From positions 806,001-870,000 of the forward strand of contig NZ_RQHK01000017.1 of assembly GCF_004770475.1 (NCBI RefSeq): DNA of 64,000 bases, read 5' to 3'. Below are positions 40,485 through 50,477 of this stretch, piece after piece. The notes beneath the pieces were generated by a model that ran no database searches, was not told the origin of the DNA, and saw nothing but the letters and a program-made list of their open reading frames with translations. The position numbers were made by a program, and so were the translations under genes. Origin of the DNA: Leptospira mtsangambouensis. Its GTDB lineage: Bacteria > Spirochaetota > Leptospiria > Leptospirales > Leptospiraceae. Positions within the stretch are counted from its first letter, which is position 1, and every line of letters starts with the position of its first letter.

Positions 40485-41666
40485 ATGGAACAAGTTTATA
40501 TTTTGGGCGGACTCAGATCCGCATTCGGTAGTTTTGGCGGAACTCTCAAAGATATGAGTGCCGTAGACCTTGGAGTGGAAGTCTCCAAAGCCGCACTTCA
40601 AAAAACCGGTGTGGATCCTTCTCTCATTGAAGAAAGTATTTTTGGGAATGTCATTCCCACAGGAAAAGACGGAATCTATTTAGCACGACACATTGGTTTG
40701 AAATCTGGTGTTCCGATTGCAAGCCCTGCACTCACCCTCAACAGACTTTGTGGTTCGGGAATGGAAGCAGTCATCCAAGCGGCAAAAAAAATTATGTTAG
40801 GTGAGGCACATACAGTTCTTGCTGGCGGTGTTGAATCCATGAGTAACGCACCTTATGTGGTACGTAATGCAAGATTTGGAGTTCGTTATGGAAATTCTGA
40901 ATTTGAAGATTCATTGGCAACTGGTTTAACAGATATTTATGTTGAACTTCCGATGGGAATGACTGCAGAAAATTTATCTGACCAATATAAAATCTCTAGA
41001 GAAGAACAAGATCTTTGGGCTGCGACTTCACAAGAAAGAGCAGAAGAAGCAACAAACAAAGGTATCTTAAAAGAAGAAATTCATCCCATTACGATTAATG
41101 GAAAAAATCCAATTGTGTTTGATAAAGATGAGTTCATCAAAGGAAAAGCCGGTGCTACAAAATTAGCAACATTGAAACCTGCTTTCAAAAAAGATGGAAC
41201 CGTCACTGCTGGAAACGCATCCGGAATCAATGATGGAGCATCCGCATTGATTGTGGCTTCTGCTTCCCAAGCAAAAAAATTAGGTAAAGAACCTTTGGCC
41301 ATTGTGAAGTCATGGGGACATGCTGGTTGTGATCCCGCTAAGATGGGAATTGGTCCTGCTGTTGCCATCCCTGCTGCTTTACAAAAAGCCGGAATTAGTT
41401 TGAAGGATGTTGGTCTTGTAGAAGTAAACGAAGCGTTTGCCGCACAGTACTTAGCAGTCCAAAAAGAACTAGGACTTGATCCTAAAATTACCAATGTGAA
41501 TGGTGGTGCCGTTGCGATTGGACATCCACTCGGAGCTTCTGGAAACCGTGTGACTTTGACATTGGCATTAGAGATGCAAAGACGAGGAGTCAAATACGGA
41601 GTTGCCTCACTTTGTATTGGTGGTGGACAAGGGATTGCCATCGTTTTAGAAAATCCCAAAGCATAA
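40485..41666 (+). CDS. Acetyl-CoA C-acetyltransferase (thiolase)
   Basis: The 393-aa enzyme has the nucleophile Cys89 in LNRLCGSG, the NEAFAAQ motif, the His context [14 protein letters not shown] and the C-terminal catalytic Cys in [10 protein letters not shown]. It joins or cleaves acetyl-CoA units in fatty-acid or ketone metabolism. It is monocistronic, followed by a structured gap before the secretion operon. Confidence 0.96.
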   Translation: MEQVYILGGLRSAFGSFGGTLKDMSAVDLGVEVSKAALQKTGVDPSLIEESIFGNVIPTGKDGIYLARHIGLKSGVPIASPALTLNRLCGSGMEAVIQAAKKIMLGEAHTVLAGGVESMSNAPYVVRNARFGVRYGNSEFEDSLATGLTDIYVELPMGMTAENLSDQYKISREEQDLWAATSQERAEEATNKGILKEEIHPITINGKNPIVFDKDEFIKGKAGATKLATLKPAFKKDGTVTAGNASGINDGASALIVASASQAKKLGKEPLAIVKSWGHAGCDPAKMGIGPAVAIPAALQKAGISLKDVGLVEVNEAFAAQYLAVQKELGLDPKITNVNGGAVAIGHPLGASGNRVTLTLALEMQRRGVKYGVASLCIGGGQGIAIVLENPKA

Positions 41667-41686
41667 CCTTCTAGTTTAGAAAACTT

Positions 41687-41751
41687 CCGAGTTGTCAGCT
41701 TGGACCTTTCCCCGGCAGTGATTTCTGCCAGGTGGAAGGAGGACTTCTCGG
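41687..41751 (+). ncRNA. Structured leader segment of the type I secretion operon, or thiolase 3' structure
   Basis: A three-tier fold is possible: CCGAG/CTCGG and GTC/GAC outer pairs, a CCTTTCC/GGAAGG middle stem with one bulge, and a GGCAG/CTGCC apical stem with a 6-nt loop. No T-run follows, so it is not a plain terminator. A GGATT/AATCC hairpin lies further down the leader. It does not match riboswitch or SRP RNA patterns I know. Confidence 0.42.
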
Positions 41752-41880
41752 ATGTAAAATACCAATATCTGCTTAGGACTCAGTCGATTTTCGTCGATGT
41801 TAGTAGTAATGCATGGATTTGGAATCCTCTTTGGAATGGTGTTTCCTAGAGCCTCAAATCCACATTTAGCGGATCATTAA

Positions 41881-44800
41881 ATGCAATCGGAAGTTAGGCG
41901 AAATCTTGAAAAAATCCGCACTGTGTTTCGCAGTAATTATTTACTTGCGGAGCTCGACGAAGTCGAACGGGAAAACCTGCTCCCTTATATCGAAGTACGT
42001 TTTGTTCGCTTAGGGCAACATTTAATCAAAGCCAACCAAATGCCCGATCACATCCATTTTGTCTTAACAGGCAGATTTGGAATGAAACAAAACAAACAGG
42101 ATCTAAGTTTAGGAAGATATGCTTTTGTCGAAGTTGGTGAGTCGATAGGGGAAAGAATCACGCTGACTAAAACCCCATCAAAACATGATTATTATGCTTT
42201 AGAACCTTCGATTGTTTTACTCCTACCTACATCTCGTTTTTTAAAGTTAGTTGAATCGCATCCTGAAATTGCTGAGAAAGCAAAACACAGAGAAGAAGAA
42301 CAAGAAAAATTTCATTACGTACGTAAACTTAGTTTCTTTGATGAATTATCTCCAGAAGAGATCAAACTCATTCTAAAGTCCATCCAGTTGGTAAAAGTTG
42401 GGCAAGGGGATTTTATTTTTGCCGAAGGCGAAGACGGAGATGCCGCATACATTGTTCGATCAGGAAAAATTCAGATTCGGACAGAAAATCCAAGGAAAAT
42501 TATCTCGATTATGCGTTCAGGAGATATCTTAGGTGAAATTGCTATCTTCAAACAACAGAAACGATTGGCGAGTGCCGTTGCTTCAGAAGATTCCGATTTA
42601 TATAAAATTCCTGGATCTATTTTTCGTAAGGTCATTGGAGTTGAAAAAGGAAACAAGTTAGAAGAAATTGTTCAATCGCGTTTACTTCGTTATTCGACAT
42701 ACAAGGCAAAAGAAAAAGAAGAAAACACGATACGGCCTTTTGTTTCAAAACGTTTTGAATTTAGAAAGGCCACCAAAAAGATTTTTATAGAACAGGTTAC
42801 AACAGACCAAATGACTTTAGCAGGTTTGGTTTGTTCAGAATTGGCATTAAGAACCTTTGATAAACCTTTGCCGGCCAACTGGAAAATCAGAATTAAAAAC
42901 GAATTAAGCAGAAATATTGTTCCCGGTATTTTTGAATTAGCAATCGAATTAGAAAAATTAGGTTTTTTAACAAAACAACAACACCTAATCACAGATCAAC
43001 TTTCTGAATTAGAAAATCCAGTTTTTATTACTGATGATGAAAGTGTACCTTGTCTTTTGTATTTATATGATAAAGATTTAGATGCAGTTCTGATCTCTCA
43101 TCCTATCAAAGGTGTGTATGAACTTTCTATTTCTCAATTTTTGAATATCTGGGATGGGGTGGTTCTTCAGTTTTCTCCAGCACCTGCGGCTATGTCAGCC
43201 GATGTGAGTTTGATTAGTTTTTTCAAAGAACTTAGATTGTTGTTCAGCCCTCAAAAAAGAGAAATCCGTTGGATTTTGGTAGCAACTGTTTTTTCAGCTT
43301 TATTGACTTTATCATTACCGTATTTGATCCGTCAGGTGGTAGATCAGGTATTGGTTTTTTCAGACAGAAACTTTTTGTTTACCATAGTATTTGGTGTTGC
43401 ACTTGCAATATTTTTCCAAACATTATTTTCTCTATTCCGCAATTTGATCGCAATTGGTCTTATGCAAAGTTTGGAATACAATTATTTTGTTCGATTTTTT
43501 CAACATATATTGAATTTAACCTTACCTGAATTTAGAAAATTTGAAACTGGAGACTTTACTCAAAGGTTAAAAGAAAATCAAAGAATACTCGAGATTACTC
43601 AAAGATCTGGATTATTTTTGATATTGGATTTGGTGACATTACCAATTTATCTTTTTATTTTATTTCGATTAGATATAAGTCTTACTTTTGTTGGTCTTTT
43701 CTTTTTAGTCATTTATTCCTTATTTGTAGTTCGATCGAGTGCAAAAATTAAAAAATTACAAAAACATAGTTTTGAATCCAAAAAGAAAACAACTTCCTTT
43801 TTTCTTTCCTTATTTGCTGGGATGCCATTGATCAAAGCAGCTGCTATGGAAAGTCGGTATCTTTCTAAGGGGTTAAATGAAATTGCAAGAACCATTCTCA
43901 CCAACCTACGAGTTGGAAAACGAGTACATATATTGGAGTTGATGAGTAAGTTTTTTGAACAAATTGGTTTAATTTCTGTGATTGCCTTTGGTGTCAGTGA
44001 TGTGTTAGCTGAAACACTTACACTGGGAAGTTTTTTAGCTTTCCTTGTTTTGTATTCCCTTCTTATGGAGCCTATTGTTCGGCTTTGTCATGTATATGAA
44101 GATTTAAGTGAACTGAGAGAGTCGAGAATGCGCCTTACGGAGATTTATTCGTTACCTGGAGAAATCGTCAGCCAACGTCCGTTTGGTGAATTACCAAGAT
44201 TGACAGGAAAAATTACCTTAGACCATATTAGTTTTCGTTATACGGAAACAAGCCCTAATATACTTTCTGATATCAATTTGGAAATTGAAGCAGGTGAAAA
44301 GATTGCGATCGTAGGGAGGAGTGGTTGTGGAAAATCAACTTTAATGCGAATCATGATGGGTACATTATCGCCCACGAAAGGAAAGGTTTTTGTTGATTCC
44401 TTTGATCTTTCCACCCTAGATCCGGAAGAAGTAAGAATACAATTTGGTGCCGTCGAACAGAATCCCATATTATTTTCGGGTACAATTGCCGAGAATTTAT
44501 CTAAAAAAAATCCATCATTGAATCAAGAATCATTACTCGCTGGTGCAAAGTTAGCTTCGGTAGATCACTTTGTAGATCGATTTCCAATGAAGTATGAAAC
44601 AAAAATTGGAGAATCGGGAATTGGACTCTCAGGTGGACAAAGGCAACGATTGGCAATCGCAAGGGCACTTGTTACAAATCCGAGTATTTTGTTTTTGGAT
44701 GAGCCCACTTCTGCTTTAGATTCCGAAACAGAATCGCATATCCAATCACAATGGGAAACTGTATTCCAAGATAGAACTGTCATTCAAATTTCGCATAGAC

Positions 44801-44946
44801 TCCATAGTACGGTAAGTGCTGATAAGATCATTGTGTTAGATGAAGGGCGTATTGTTGAGATGGGAACTCATGCGGAGTTAATTACAACAAAAGGATTTTA
44901 TTATCATTTGTTCCCAACATTAAGCGAAGGGGATAATGATGTTTAA
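41881..44946 (+). CDS. Type I secretion ABC exporter with two cNMP-binding domains and inactive C39-like domain (first subunit)
   Basis: The 1021-aa protein has two cyclic-nucleotide-binding-like domains (about 15-130 and 140-265). The second keeps the phosphate-cassette Gly-Glu and Arg (GEIAIFKQQKRLASAV). A C39-like domain (about 300-440) lacks the catalytic Cys, and His and Asp are changed (VPCLLYLY, SHP). Membrane helices follow (about 455-760), then an ATPase with Walker A GRSGCGKST (812-820), signature LSGGQRQRLAIARAL, Walker B ILFLDEPTSALD and H-loop ISHRL. It overlaps the adaptor gene. An in-frame stop directly before the ATG fixes the start. Confidence 0.9.
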   Translation: MQSEVRRNLEKIRTVFRSNYLLAELDEVERENLLPYIEVRFVRLGQHLIKANQMPDHIHFVLTGRFGMKQNKQDLSLGRYAFVEVGESIGERITLTKTPSKHDYYALEPSIVLLLPTSRFLKLVESHPEIAEKAKHREEEQEKFHYVRKLSFFDELSPEEIKLILKSIQLVKVGQGDFIFAEGEDGDAAYIVRSGKIQIRTENPRKIISIMRSGDILGEIAIFKQQKRLASAVASEDSDLYKIPGSIFRKVIGVEKGNKLEEIVQSRLLRYSTYKAKEKEENTIRPFVSKRFEFRKATKKIFIEQVTTDQMTLAGLVCSELALRTFDKPLPANWKIRIKNELSRNIVPGIFELAIELEKLGFLTKQQHLITDQLSELENPVFITDDESVPCLLYLYDKDLDAVLISHPIKGVYELSISQFLNIWDGVVLQFSPAPAAMSADVSLISFFKELRLLFSPQKREIRWILVATVFSALLTLSLPYLIRQVVDQVLVFSDRNFLFTIVFGVALAIFFQTLFSLFRNLIAIGLMQSLEYNYFVRFFQHILNLTLPEFRKFETGDFTQRLKENQRILEITQRSGLFLILDLVTLPIYLFILFRLDISLTFVGLFFLVIYSLFVVRSSAKIKKLQKHSFESKKKTTSFFLSLFAGMPLIKAAAMESRYLSKGLNEIARTILTNLRVGKRVHILELMSKFFEQIGLISVIAFGVSDVLAETLTLGSFLAFLVLYSLLMEPIVRLCHVYEDLSELRESRMRLTEIYSLPGEIVSQRPFGELPRLTGKITLDHISFRYTETSPNILSDINLEIEAGEKIAIVGRSGCGKSTLMRIMMGTLSPTKGKVFVDSFDLSTLDPEEVRIQFGAVEQNPILFSGTIAENLSKKNPSLNQESLLAGAKLASVDHFVDRFPMKYETKIGESGIGLSGGQRQRLAIARALVTNPSILFLDEPTSALDSETESHIQSQWETVFQDRTVIQISHRLHSTVSADKIIVLDEGRIVEMGTHAELITTKGFYYHLFPTLSEGDNDV

Positions 44947-46042
44947 AAAATTTAAAAACATAAAAGAAACTGATTCTAATTGGGAATCAAGACATTCTGC
45001 ATCCTATTATGATGAGTTATTAAAACACCCTGCACCAAATTGGGAAAGAAAAGGAATTTATCTACTCACAATATTTTTTCTATGTTTTGTTTTGTTCTTA
45101 GTATTTGGGAAAGTAGATGTTATTGTTCAAGCATCAGGGTCGATTCGGCCAAAAGGGAACTACCATGTAGTGGAAGCTTTAGAAACTGGAACTCTTACAA
45201 ATTTATATGTAAAATCAGGGGACTTTCTTAAAAAAGGAGATCCCATTATGGAGTTAGAATTTTCCGAACAACAAATTGAATTATCGAAAGATGCCAATAA
45301 CTTAGACTATGAAGAAAAAAAATTACAAAGGCTTGTACGAAACAAACGAGAAGCAGAGAAAATTTTAAAAAACTTAGCCTATAATTTGGAAAACAATTCC
45401 GGTTCTGCTTTATCTGGTGGAGTTTTAAATAAATTTGTAAGCTTAAAAAAAGCTCATATGGATTTTCAGAATGGTGTTGGAGCAAAATTTATTTATGATC
45501 AAAGTTTGTTAGAGTTTAATGAGGAATTTGGAAATTTAAAAGATGAGATCCAAAGAGAAGAGAATATTATTTCAAGTCTTAGAGGGGACACAAAGTTAAA
45601 AAGAGAACGAGTAGCTAATGCTATTATTCGAATGCCTTTTTCTGGAATTATTGGCGAACTTTCTGTAAATAACGTTGGGCAGAATATAATCAGAGGTCAA
45701 ACGGTCGCTTCGTTAATGGAAGAAGGTCAACCATTAGAGGCCATTGTTGAGGTCAGTAGCAAAGATATTGGAGCAGTTCGGATTGGTTTATCATCTGTAA
45801 TTAAAGTTAAAGCCTTTCATCAGAATGATTTTGGTGTAGTGGAAGGGACTGTTTCTCAAATTATCCCCAATACAAAAGAAAAGGATTCATTTTCAGTAGT
45901 ATTGATTTTGGGAACACAAGATTTGAACCAAGATGGTAAAGAATTTCAATTGTTTCCTGGTTTGAAAGTTATGGCCGACATTATCATTGATCGGAAGAGT
46001 ATTTATCAAATTTTATTTCGTTATGCGGATCCTAGGAATTAA
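44936..46042 (+). CDS. HlyD-type membrane fusion protein
   Basis: The 368-aa adaptor has a cytoplasmic N-terminus, one membrane segment (about 39-60), a lipoyl half-motif around 70-105, a long coiled-coil hairpin (about 110-215) and the second lipoyl half with IRMPFSGIIGELSVNNVGQ, then a beta-barrel. It links the ABC exporter to the outer-membrane channel. Two adjacent ATGs are possible; AAGGGG is spaced better for the second (44939). It is translationally coupled to the first exporter. Confidence 0.92.
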   Translation: MMFKKFKNIKETDSNWESRHSASYYDELLKHPAPNWERKGIYLLTIFFLCFVLFLVFGKVDVIVQASGSIRPKGNYHVVEALETGTLTNLYVKSGDFLKKGDPIMELEFSEQQIELSKDANNLDYEEKKLQRLVRNKREAEKILKNLAYNLENNSGSALSGGVLNKFVSLKKAHMDFQNGVGAKFIYDQSLLEFNEEFGNLKDEIQREENIISSLRGDTKLKRERVANAIIRMPFSGIIGELSVNNVGQNIIRGQTVASLMEEGQPLEAIVEVSSKDIGAVRIGLSSVIKVKAFHQNDFGVVEGTVSQIIPNTKEKDSFSVVLILGTQDLNQDGKEFQLFPGLKVMADIIIDRKSIYQILFRYADPRN

Positions 46043-46044
46043 TT

Positions 46045-49000
46045 TTGAAGAAAAATACAAAAGAAATTTCTAAGTTAGTTGCTGAGGATGAGTTTTTATC
46101 CAAACTATCTGCGGAGGATTTTAAAAAGTTTCTTGGATTATTTGAATTTAGGTCTTTCGTAGCAAATGACCGAGTAGGGGGAAGTGAATATGAACTAACT
46201 CCTATGCTCATCGTAGAAACAGGAAGAATTCAGGTTAAATTAAAAATCAATGAAAAAGAACTATTAATAAAAACCTTAACGGAAGGTTCTTTTTATGGCA
46301 TTGCAGAATTCACTTCTGATTCATTGAAAAAACAACTTTTTCAAATAGAAGAAAATTCAAAGGTTAGAGCATTATCCCCAATTCAGTTTTTAAAATTTAT
46401 TGAATCCGACAAAAAGAGAAAACAGTTATGGGTTGAATATAAAGAAAACATTCAACTTCGAGATGAACTAAGAATACATCCATATTTTAGAAAATTATCA
46501 AATCTTGAAATTCAAGATTTGGCCAAAGTACTGATTAAACGAAAAGTTAGTTCTGGGCAAATTTTAATCAAAGAGGGAAGTAAAAGTTCTTCCTTGTTTT
46601 TTATTCGATCGGGTCGATTCAAAGTTACTAAATCCACTTGGCAGAAAGATTATTTTTCATTTGTCGAAGCAGGTTCTGTGTTAGGTGAAATGGGGGTTTT
46701 GGAAAAAAAAGCACGGAATGCAACCGTTACTGCAGTAGAGGATAGTTTTGTTTATGAACTTTCATCAAAAGATGCGAGTCAGTTTTTTAAAAAATCAGAA
46801 AGTTTATTAATTACAATTCGCTCCATTATGAGCGAAAGAAAATTAAACTTAGGTGACGGTTCGGAAGAGGATATCTATGAAGCTTCGAACATTTATGAAG
46901 AAGACAAATTTCATTTTTTACCAAAGTTAAAATTTTCGCCACCACTCAGAAACCAAATCAGTTTTCCTTTTATATTACAAGATGGAAAGTCACAATCAGG
47001 CGATGCATGTCGAAAAATGATTTTCCGTTATTGGGGATTTTCATTTGCAGATTATGATGCTGATCCTACATTTCCTGACTTTGATCCTGACATCAGGCCA
47101 AACCATTGGAAAAATAGTTTTGGGGAAGAGAAGGGGGATTGTTATTTTGTAAATTGGAAAGAACATGAATTAGAATTAACGAATATTCCAACGATTGGAT
47201 TTATCGAAAATTCTAAATATGTTATCGTAAAAGCGATTGAGAAAAAAAGAGTTCAGATTTTGGATCCTGAGTTTGGGGAAGTAAACCTTTCAAGGGAAGA
47301 TTGGGAGCAGAAGTCTTCTAATGTAGTTATCTATTTTATCCCTAAACAAAAACCAGATCAAAAGTGGGAATGGAAGAATAAATTTTTTTCTGGGTTGGCA
47401 GAATACTTTTTGCCGGCAATTAAATATTTAAAAGCAGGAATTGTTGCTAGTTTTGTGATTAAGGGTTTAGAAGTTTTTATTCCATTGGTCAATTTGTATT
47501 TGATAGATGCAGTTTTGTTACAAGAGAATAAAGAGTTTTTTTTTCCTGTCATCATCGCAGTTGTTTTACTTAGTTTTTCTCAATCCTTTCTTTCGTATTT
47601 TAGATCAAATGTAATTTTTTTTACTAGCAATCGTGTTAATCAAACAATTGCAATTCGGTTTTTGGTTAAATTGATTTCATTACCTATTTCATTTTTTGAA
47701 AGAAATCGTAAGGGAGAAATTTTAAATCGTTGGGAAGAAATTGAATCGGTAATTTTGTTTTTTTCAGATCAAGGAGCAATGAAATTTTTTGATTTGATTT
47801 TCAGCTCACTTGTATTTTTTATTTTTCTTTTCCTTTCACCGGTGTTATTGATTATCATTGGATTTTTGATTTTACCAGAGATGTTAATTCTTCGTGCGCT
47901 GACACCGAAAGTCATTGAAGAAACTAAAAAAGAATCATTGAAAAAATCAGAAACCCTAAGTTACTTCATCGAAACAATCAACGGATTTGAGACAATTAAA
48001 AATTTGGGTGCTACTTATTCTCATCGTTGGGACTTTGAAAAGCGGCTGACGGCTCAATTAAATTCGGAAGGTAAGAAATTGTTTTACTCTAACTTACTTT
48101 TTACAAATACTGAATTTTTTAAACAAATCACAGTAGTTATTGTTATGTTAGTTGGTAGTATTCTCATTCTAAATGACAAATTGACATTGGGAACTCTTTA
48201 TGCAATCATTGGACTAGTTGCCTATATTCGAAATCCTCTTGTATCCTTATATAGCGATTTTTTGAAATTTCAAAAAGCCAACGTGTCTTGGAACAGGTTG
48301 CGCAGTTTTGAATCTTTGGATAGCGAAATTACAGATCGTGATAATTTGTTTAAAGTTGATTTACCCGAAGTGAAAGGTAATATCGAATTTAATAATCTAA
48401 GTTTTTCGTATGATACCCTGAAACCTGAATCTGGAATTCGAAATTTAAATATCAAAATCCAAGCTGGTAAAAAAGTCGCCTTTGTGGGACGAAGTGGTAG
48501 TGGAAAATCGACTATACTAAAATTGATTCTTGGGTTATACAAACCACAAGAAGGTGAGATCATCATTGATGATGTTTCTTTGGATGAAGTTTGGTTGCCT
48601 AGTTTGCGAACAAAGATAGGTGTTTTATTTCAGGAAAATCCTCTGATTGCAGGTACAGTTCGAGAAAACATTTCAATCACAAAACCAGAGGCAACTCTCA
48701 GCGAAGTAGTGGATGCGGCGAAACTTGCTTGCATACATGATGATATCGTCAAACTACCGCTTGGTTATGATACGGAAATTTCGGAACGAGGTTTTATTTT
48801 TTCCGGTGGTCAAAAACAAAGAGTTTCGCTTGCTCGATTGTTTTTACAAAAACCCAGTTTATTATTATTGGATGAACCAACCTCTTCGTTGGATAAAGAA
48901 ACAGAAGCAAGAATTCTGTCTCATATCAATTCTGTCTTCACCGATTCTACCATTATTACTGTTGCCCATCGATTGGATACAATCCGCAATTATGACCAAA

Positions 49001-49110
49001 TTTTTGTCTTAGAACGTGGAAAATTAGAAGGAAAAGGGACACACAAAGAGTTACTTTCTAAGAGTGGAATTTACCAATTACTTCATTCCAAACAGGAAGC
49101 CATCCGATAA
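46045..49110 (+). CDS. Type I secretion ABC exporter with two cNMP-binding domains and inactive C39-like domain (second subunit)
   Basis: This 1021-aa paralogue of the first exporter starts at TTG with AGGA 7 bp upstream. The first nucleotide-binding-like domain is degenerate; the second keeps GEMGVLEKKARNATV. The C39-like domain aligns well with active peptidases but has Gln317-Ser318-Gly319 where they have Asp-Cys-Gly, and Tyr392 where they have the catalytic His; Asp407 is kept. The ATPase has Walker A GRSGSGKST (815-823), signature FSGGQKQRVSLARL and Walker B LLLLDEPTSSLD. Together with the first exporter it probably forms a heterodimer. Confidence 0.9.
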   Translation: MKKNTKEISKLVAEDEFLSKLSAEDFKKFLGLFEFRSFVANDRVGGSEYELTPMLIVETGRIQVKLKINEKELLIKTLTEGSFYGIAEFTSDSLKKQLFQIEENSKVRALSPIQFLKFIESDKKRKQLWVEYKENIQLRDELRIHPYFRKLSNLEIQDLAKVLIKRKVSSGQILIKEGSKSSSLFFIRSGRFKVTKSTWQKDYFSFVEAGSVLGEMGVLEKKARNATVTAVEDSFVYELSSKDASQFFKKSESLLITIRSIMSERKLNLGDGSEEDIYEASNIYEEDKFHFLPKLKFSPPLRNQISFPFILQDGKSQSGDACRKMIFRYWGFSFADYDADPTFPDFDPDIRPNHWKNSFGEEKGDCYFVNWKEHELELTNIPTIGFIENSKYVIVKAIEKKRVQILDPEFGEVNLSREDWEQKSSNVVIYFIPKQKPDQKWEWKNKFFSGLAEYFLPAIKYLKAGIVASFVIKGLEVFIPLVNLYLIDAVLLQENKEFFFPVIIAVVLLSFSQSFLSYFRSNVIFFTSNRVNQTIAIRFLVKLISLPISFFERNRKGEILNRWEEIESVILFFSDQGAMKFFDLIFSSLVFFIFLFLSPVLLIIIGFLILPEMLILRALTPKVIEETKKESLKKSETLSYFIETINGFETIKNLGATYSHRWDFEKRLTAQLNSEGKKLFYSNLLFTNTEFFKQITVVIVMLVGSILILNDKLTLGTLYAIIGLVAYIRNPLVSLYSDFLKFQKANVSWNRLRSFESLDSEITDRDNLFKVDLPEVKGNIEFNNLSFSYDTLKPESGIRNLNIKIQAGKKVAFVGRSGSGKSTILKLILGLYKPQEGEIIIDDVSLDEVWLPSLRTKIGVLFQENPLIAGTVRENISITKPEATLSEVVDAAKLACIHDDIVKLPLGYDTEISERGFIFSGGQKQRVSLARLFLQKPSLLLLDEPTSSLDKETEARILSHINSVFTDSTIITVAHRLDTIRNYDQIFVLERGKLEGKGTHKELLSKSGIYQLLHSKQEAIR

Positions 49111-49118
49111 TTGAGATA

Positions 49119-50477
49119 GTGCTTCGTATCAATCGACATATCTTTTTATTTTTTCTTTTTTTTGCTCCTGGGATTTATTTATGGTCCGAGACCGTAGATT
49201 TTTATGACTTACCAAAGTTAGTTGGTGAAAAATCCTATGAATTAAAATTAAAGGAAATGGAAATCGAACGTAAAAAAGTCGATATCGATTCAAAAAATTT
49301 ACGCTATTTACCTTCTGTTAATTTAGAACATTCTCCTTTTTACGAAGCTTTGAGGGGCGATGGATACAATCGAAAAGGTTGGAGCACAACCTTAAATTTA
49401 AATTGGAATTTTCAGGACCAAGGAAATACGGTTTTAACCAATATGATCTTGGAATTGGAATATGAACGTCTTTTATTGGAATACCGAGCCTTATACCAAA
49501 AAGAATTATTCGACCAGGCTTTCCAATATGCAGAAACGTTAAAACTATTGGCTTTTTATAATTATGATTTTTCTAATGAAACGGATGCAGACAAACAATT
49601 CCAGACGGTTCAAAAACTCTATAAACAAGGAATTGAATCTTATTTAGTCACACAAAACTCGAAGGTGGATTATTTCTTTTACAAATACAATGCTATTAAA
49701 TCTAGATTAGACCAACAAAAAAGTCAGTCAATTTTTCGAAGAAAGTTTTTATTAAAAGACGTTGCTTTAAAACAAATTCCTGAACGTGAATATAAAATTC
49801 TACCTTTGGAAGAAACTCTTTCGGAATACGAAAAGAATCTTTCTGAATTAAACTTTGATATTATTTTAACTATCAATCAGGTAAAAATTTTAGAGATACA
49901 GAAATTGGTTCGGTTTAATGAACTATGGGTCCCTGATTTTTTTGTAAACGTTTATAATCAATCCAGTCGTGAATCCTTTTCAGGTTTGAGTGGGACCTGG
50001 GCAAATTCTATGGAAGTTTACGATTATAGTAGGAACGATTTTAGCCGTTATGCTAGGTCTTCAGATGCGGATTTTAACGTAGGCGGAAATTTTGGTTTTA
50101 GATTTCCTTTATTCAATCGCTGGTTATCAAAAAATGAATTTGATAAATCAAAAGTTGAAATCAAGTTAGCAAAGTCTCAATCTCAATTTTTAAAAGAGAA
50201 TACTGGTTTGTATCTCTTTGAGCTAATACAACAACATAACAATCTAGTTGAGTTATATGATATTTCCCGTGAAAGTAAACGAATTGCGGAGGAAAACTAT
50301 CAGATTATGGAAAAGGCATATAAAACTGGATCTGCTTCCATCATTGAACTACAAACGGTAGATAGACGTCTTCGAGATGTTATGCGAAATGAAATTCAAA
50401 ATCGTTATGATTTGATCCAACTTAGATTACAGATTGGTCTTCTATTGGGTGATACAATGAAATTTTTGAATTTTTAA
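49119..50477 (+). CDS. TolC-like outer-membrane channel
   Basis: The 452-aa protein has a signal peptide (cut near residue 24) and two long alpha-helical repeats with strand-like segments, the plan of the TolC/outer-membrane efflux family. Near the end LYDISRESKRIAEENYQIM and GSASIIELQTVDRRL match the second repeat of TolC. It completes the secretion system. The GTG start lies 8 bp after the second exporter. Its stop shares 4 bp with a convergent lipoprotein gene. Confidence 0.88.
   Translation: MLRINRHIFLFFLFFAPGIYLWSETVDFYDLPKLVGEKSYELKLKEMEIERKKVDIDSKNLRYLPSVNLEHSPFYEALRGDGYNRKGWSTTLNLNWNFQDQGNTVLTNMILELEYERLLLEYRALYQKELFDQAFQYAETLKLLAFYNYDFSNETDADKQFQTVQKLYKQGIESYLVTQNSKVDYFFYKYNAIKSRLDQQKSQSIFRRKFLLKDVALKQIPEREYKILPLEETLSEYEKNLSELNFDIILTINQVKILEIQKLVRFNELWVPDFFVNVYNQSSRESFSGLSGTWANSMEVYDYSRNDFSRYARSSDADFNVGGNFGFRFPLFNRWLSKNEFDKSKVEIKLAKSQSQFLKENTGLYLFELIQQHNNLVELYDISRESKRIAEENYQIMEKAYKTGSASIIELQTVDRRLRDVMRNEIQNRYDLIQLRLQIGLLLGDTMKFLNF

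Noticed and set aside
41687..41751. SRP (4.5S) RNA
   Set aside because: GGAAGG next to a stem looks similar, but the conserved tip GGTCCGGAAGGAAGCAGCC context is absent.
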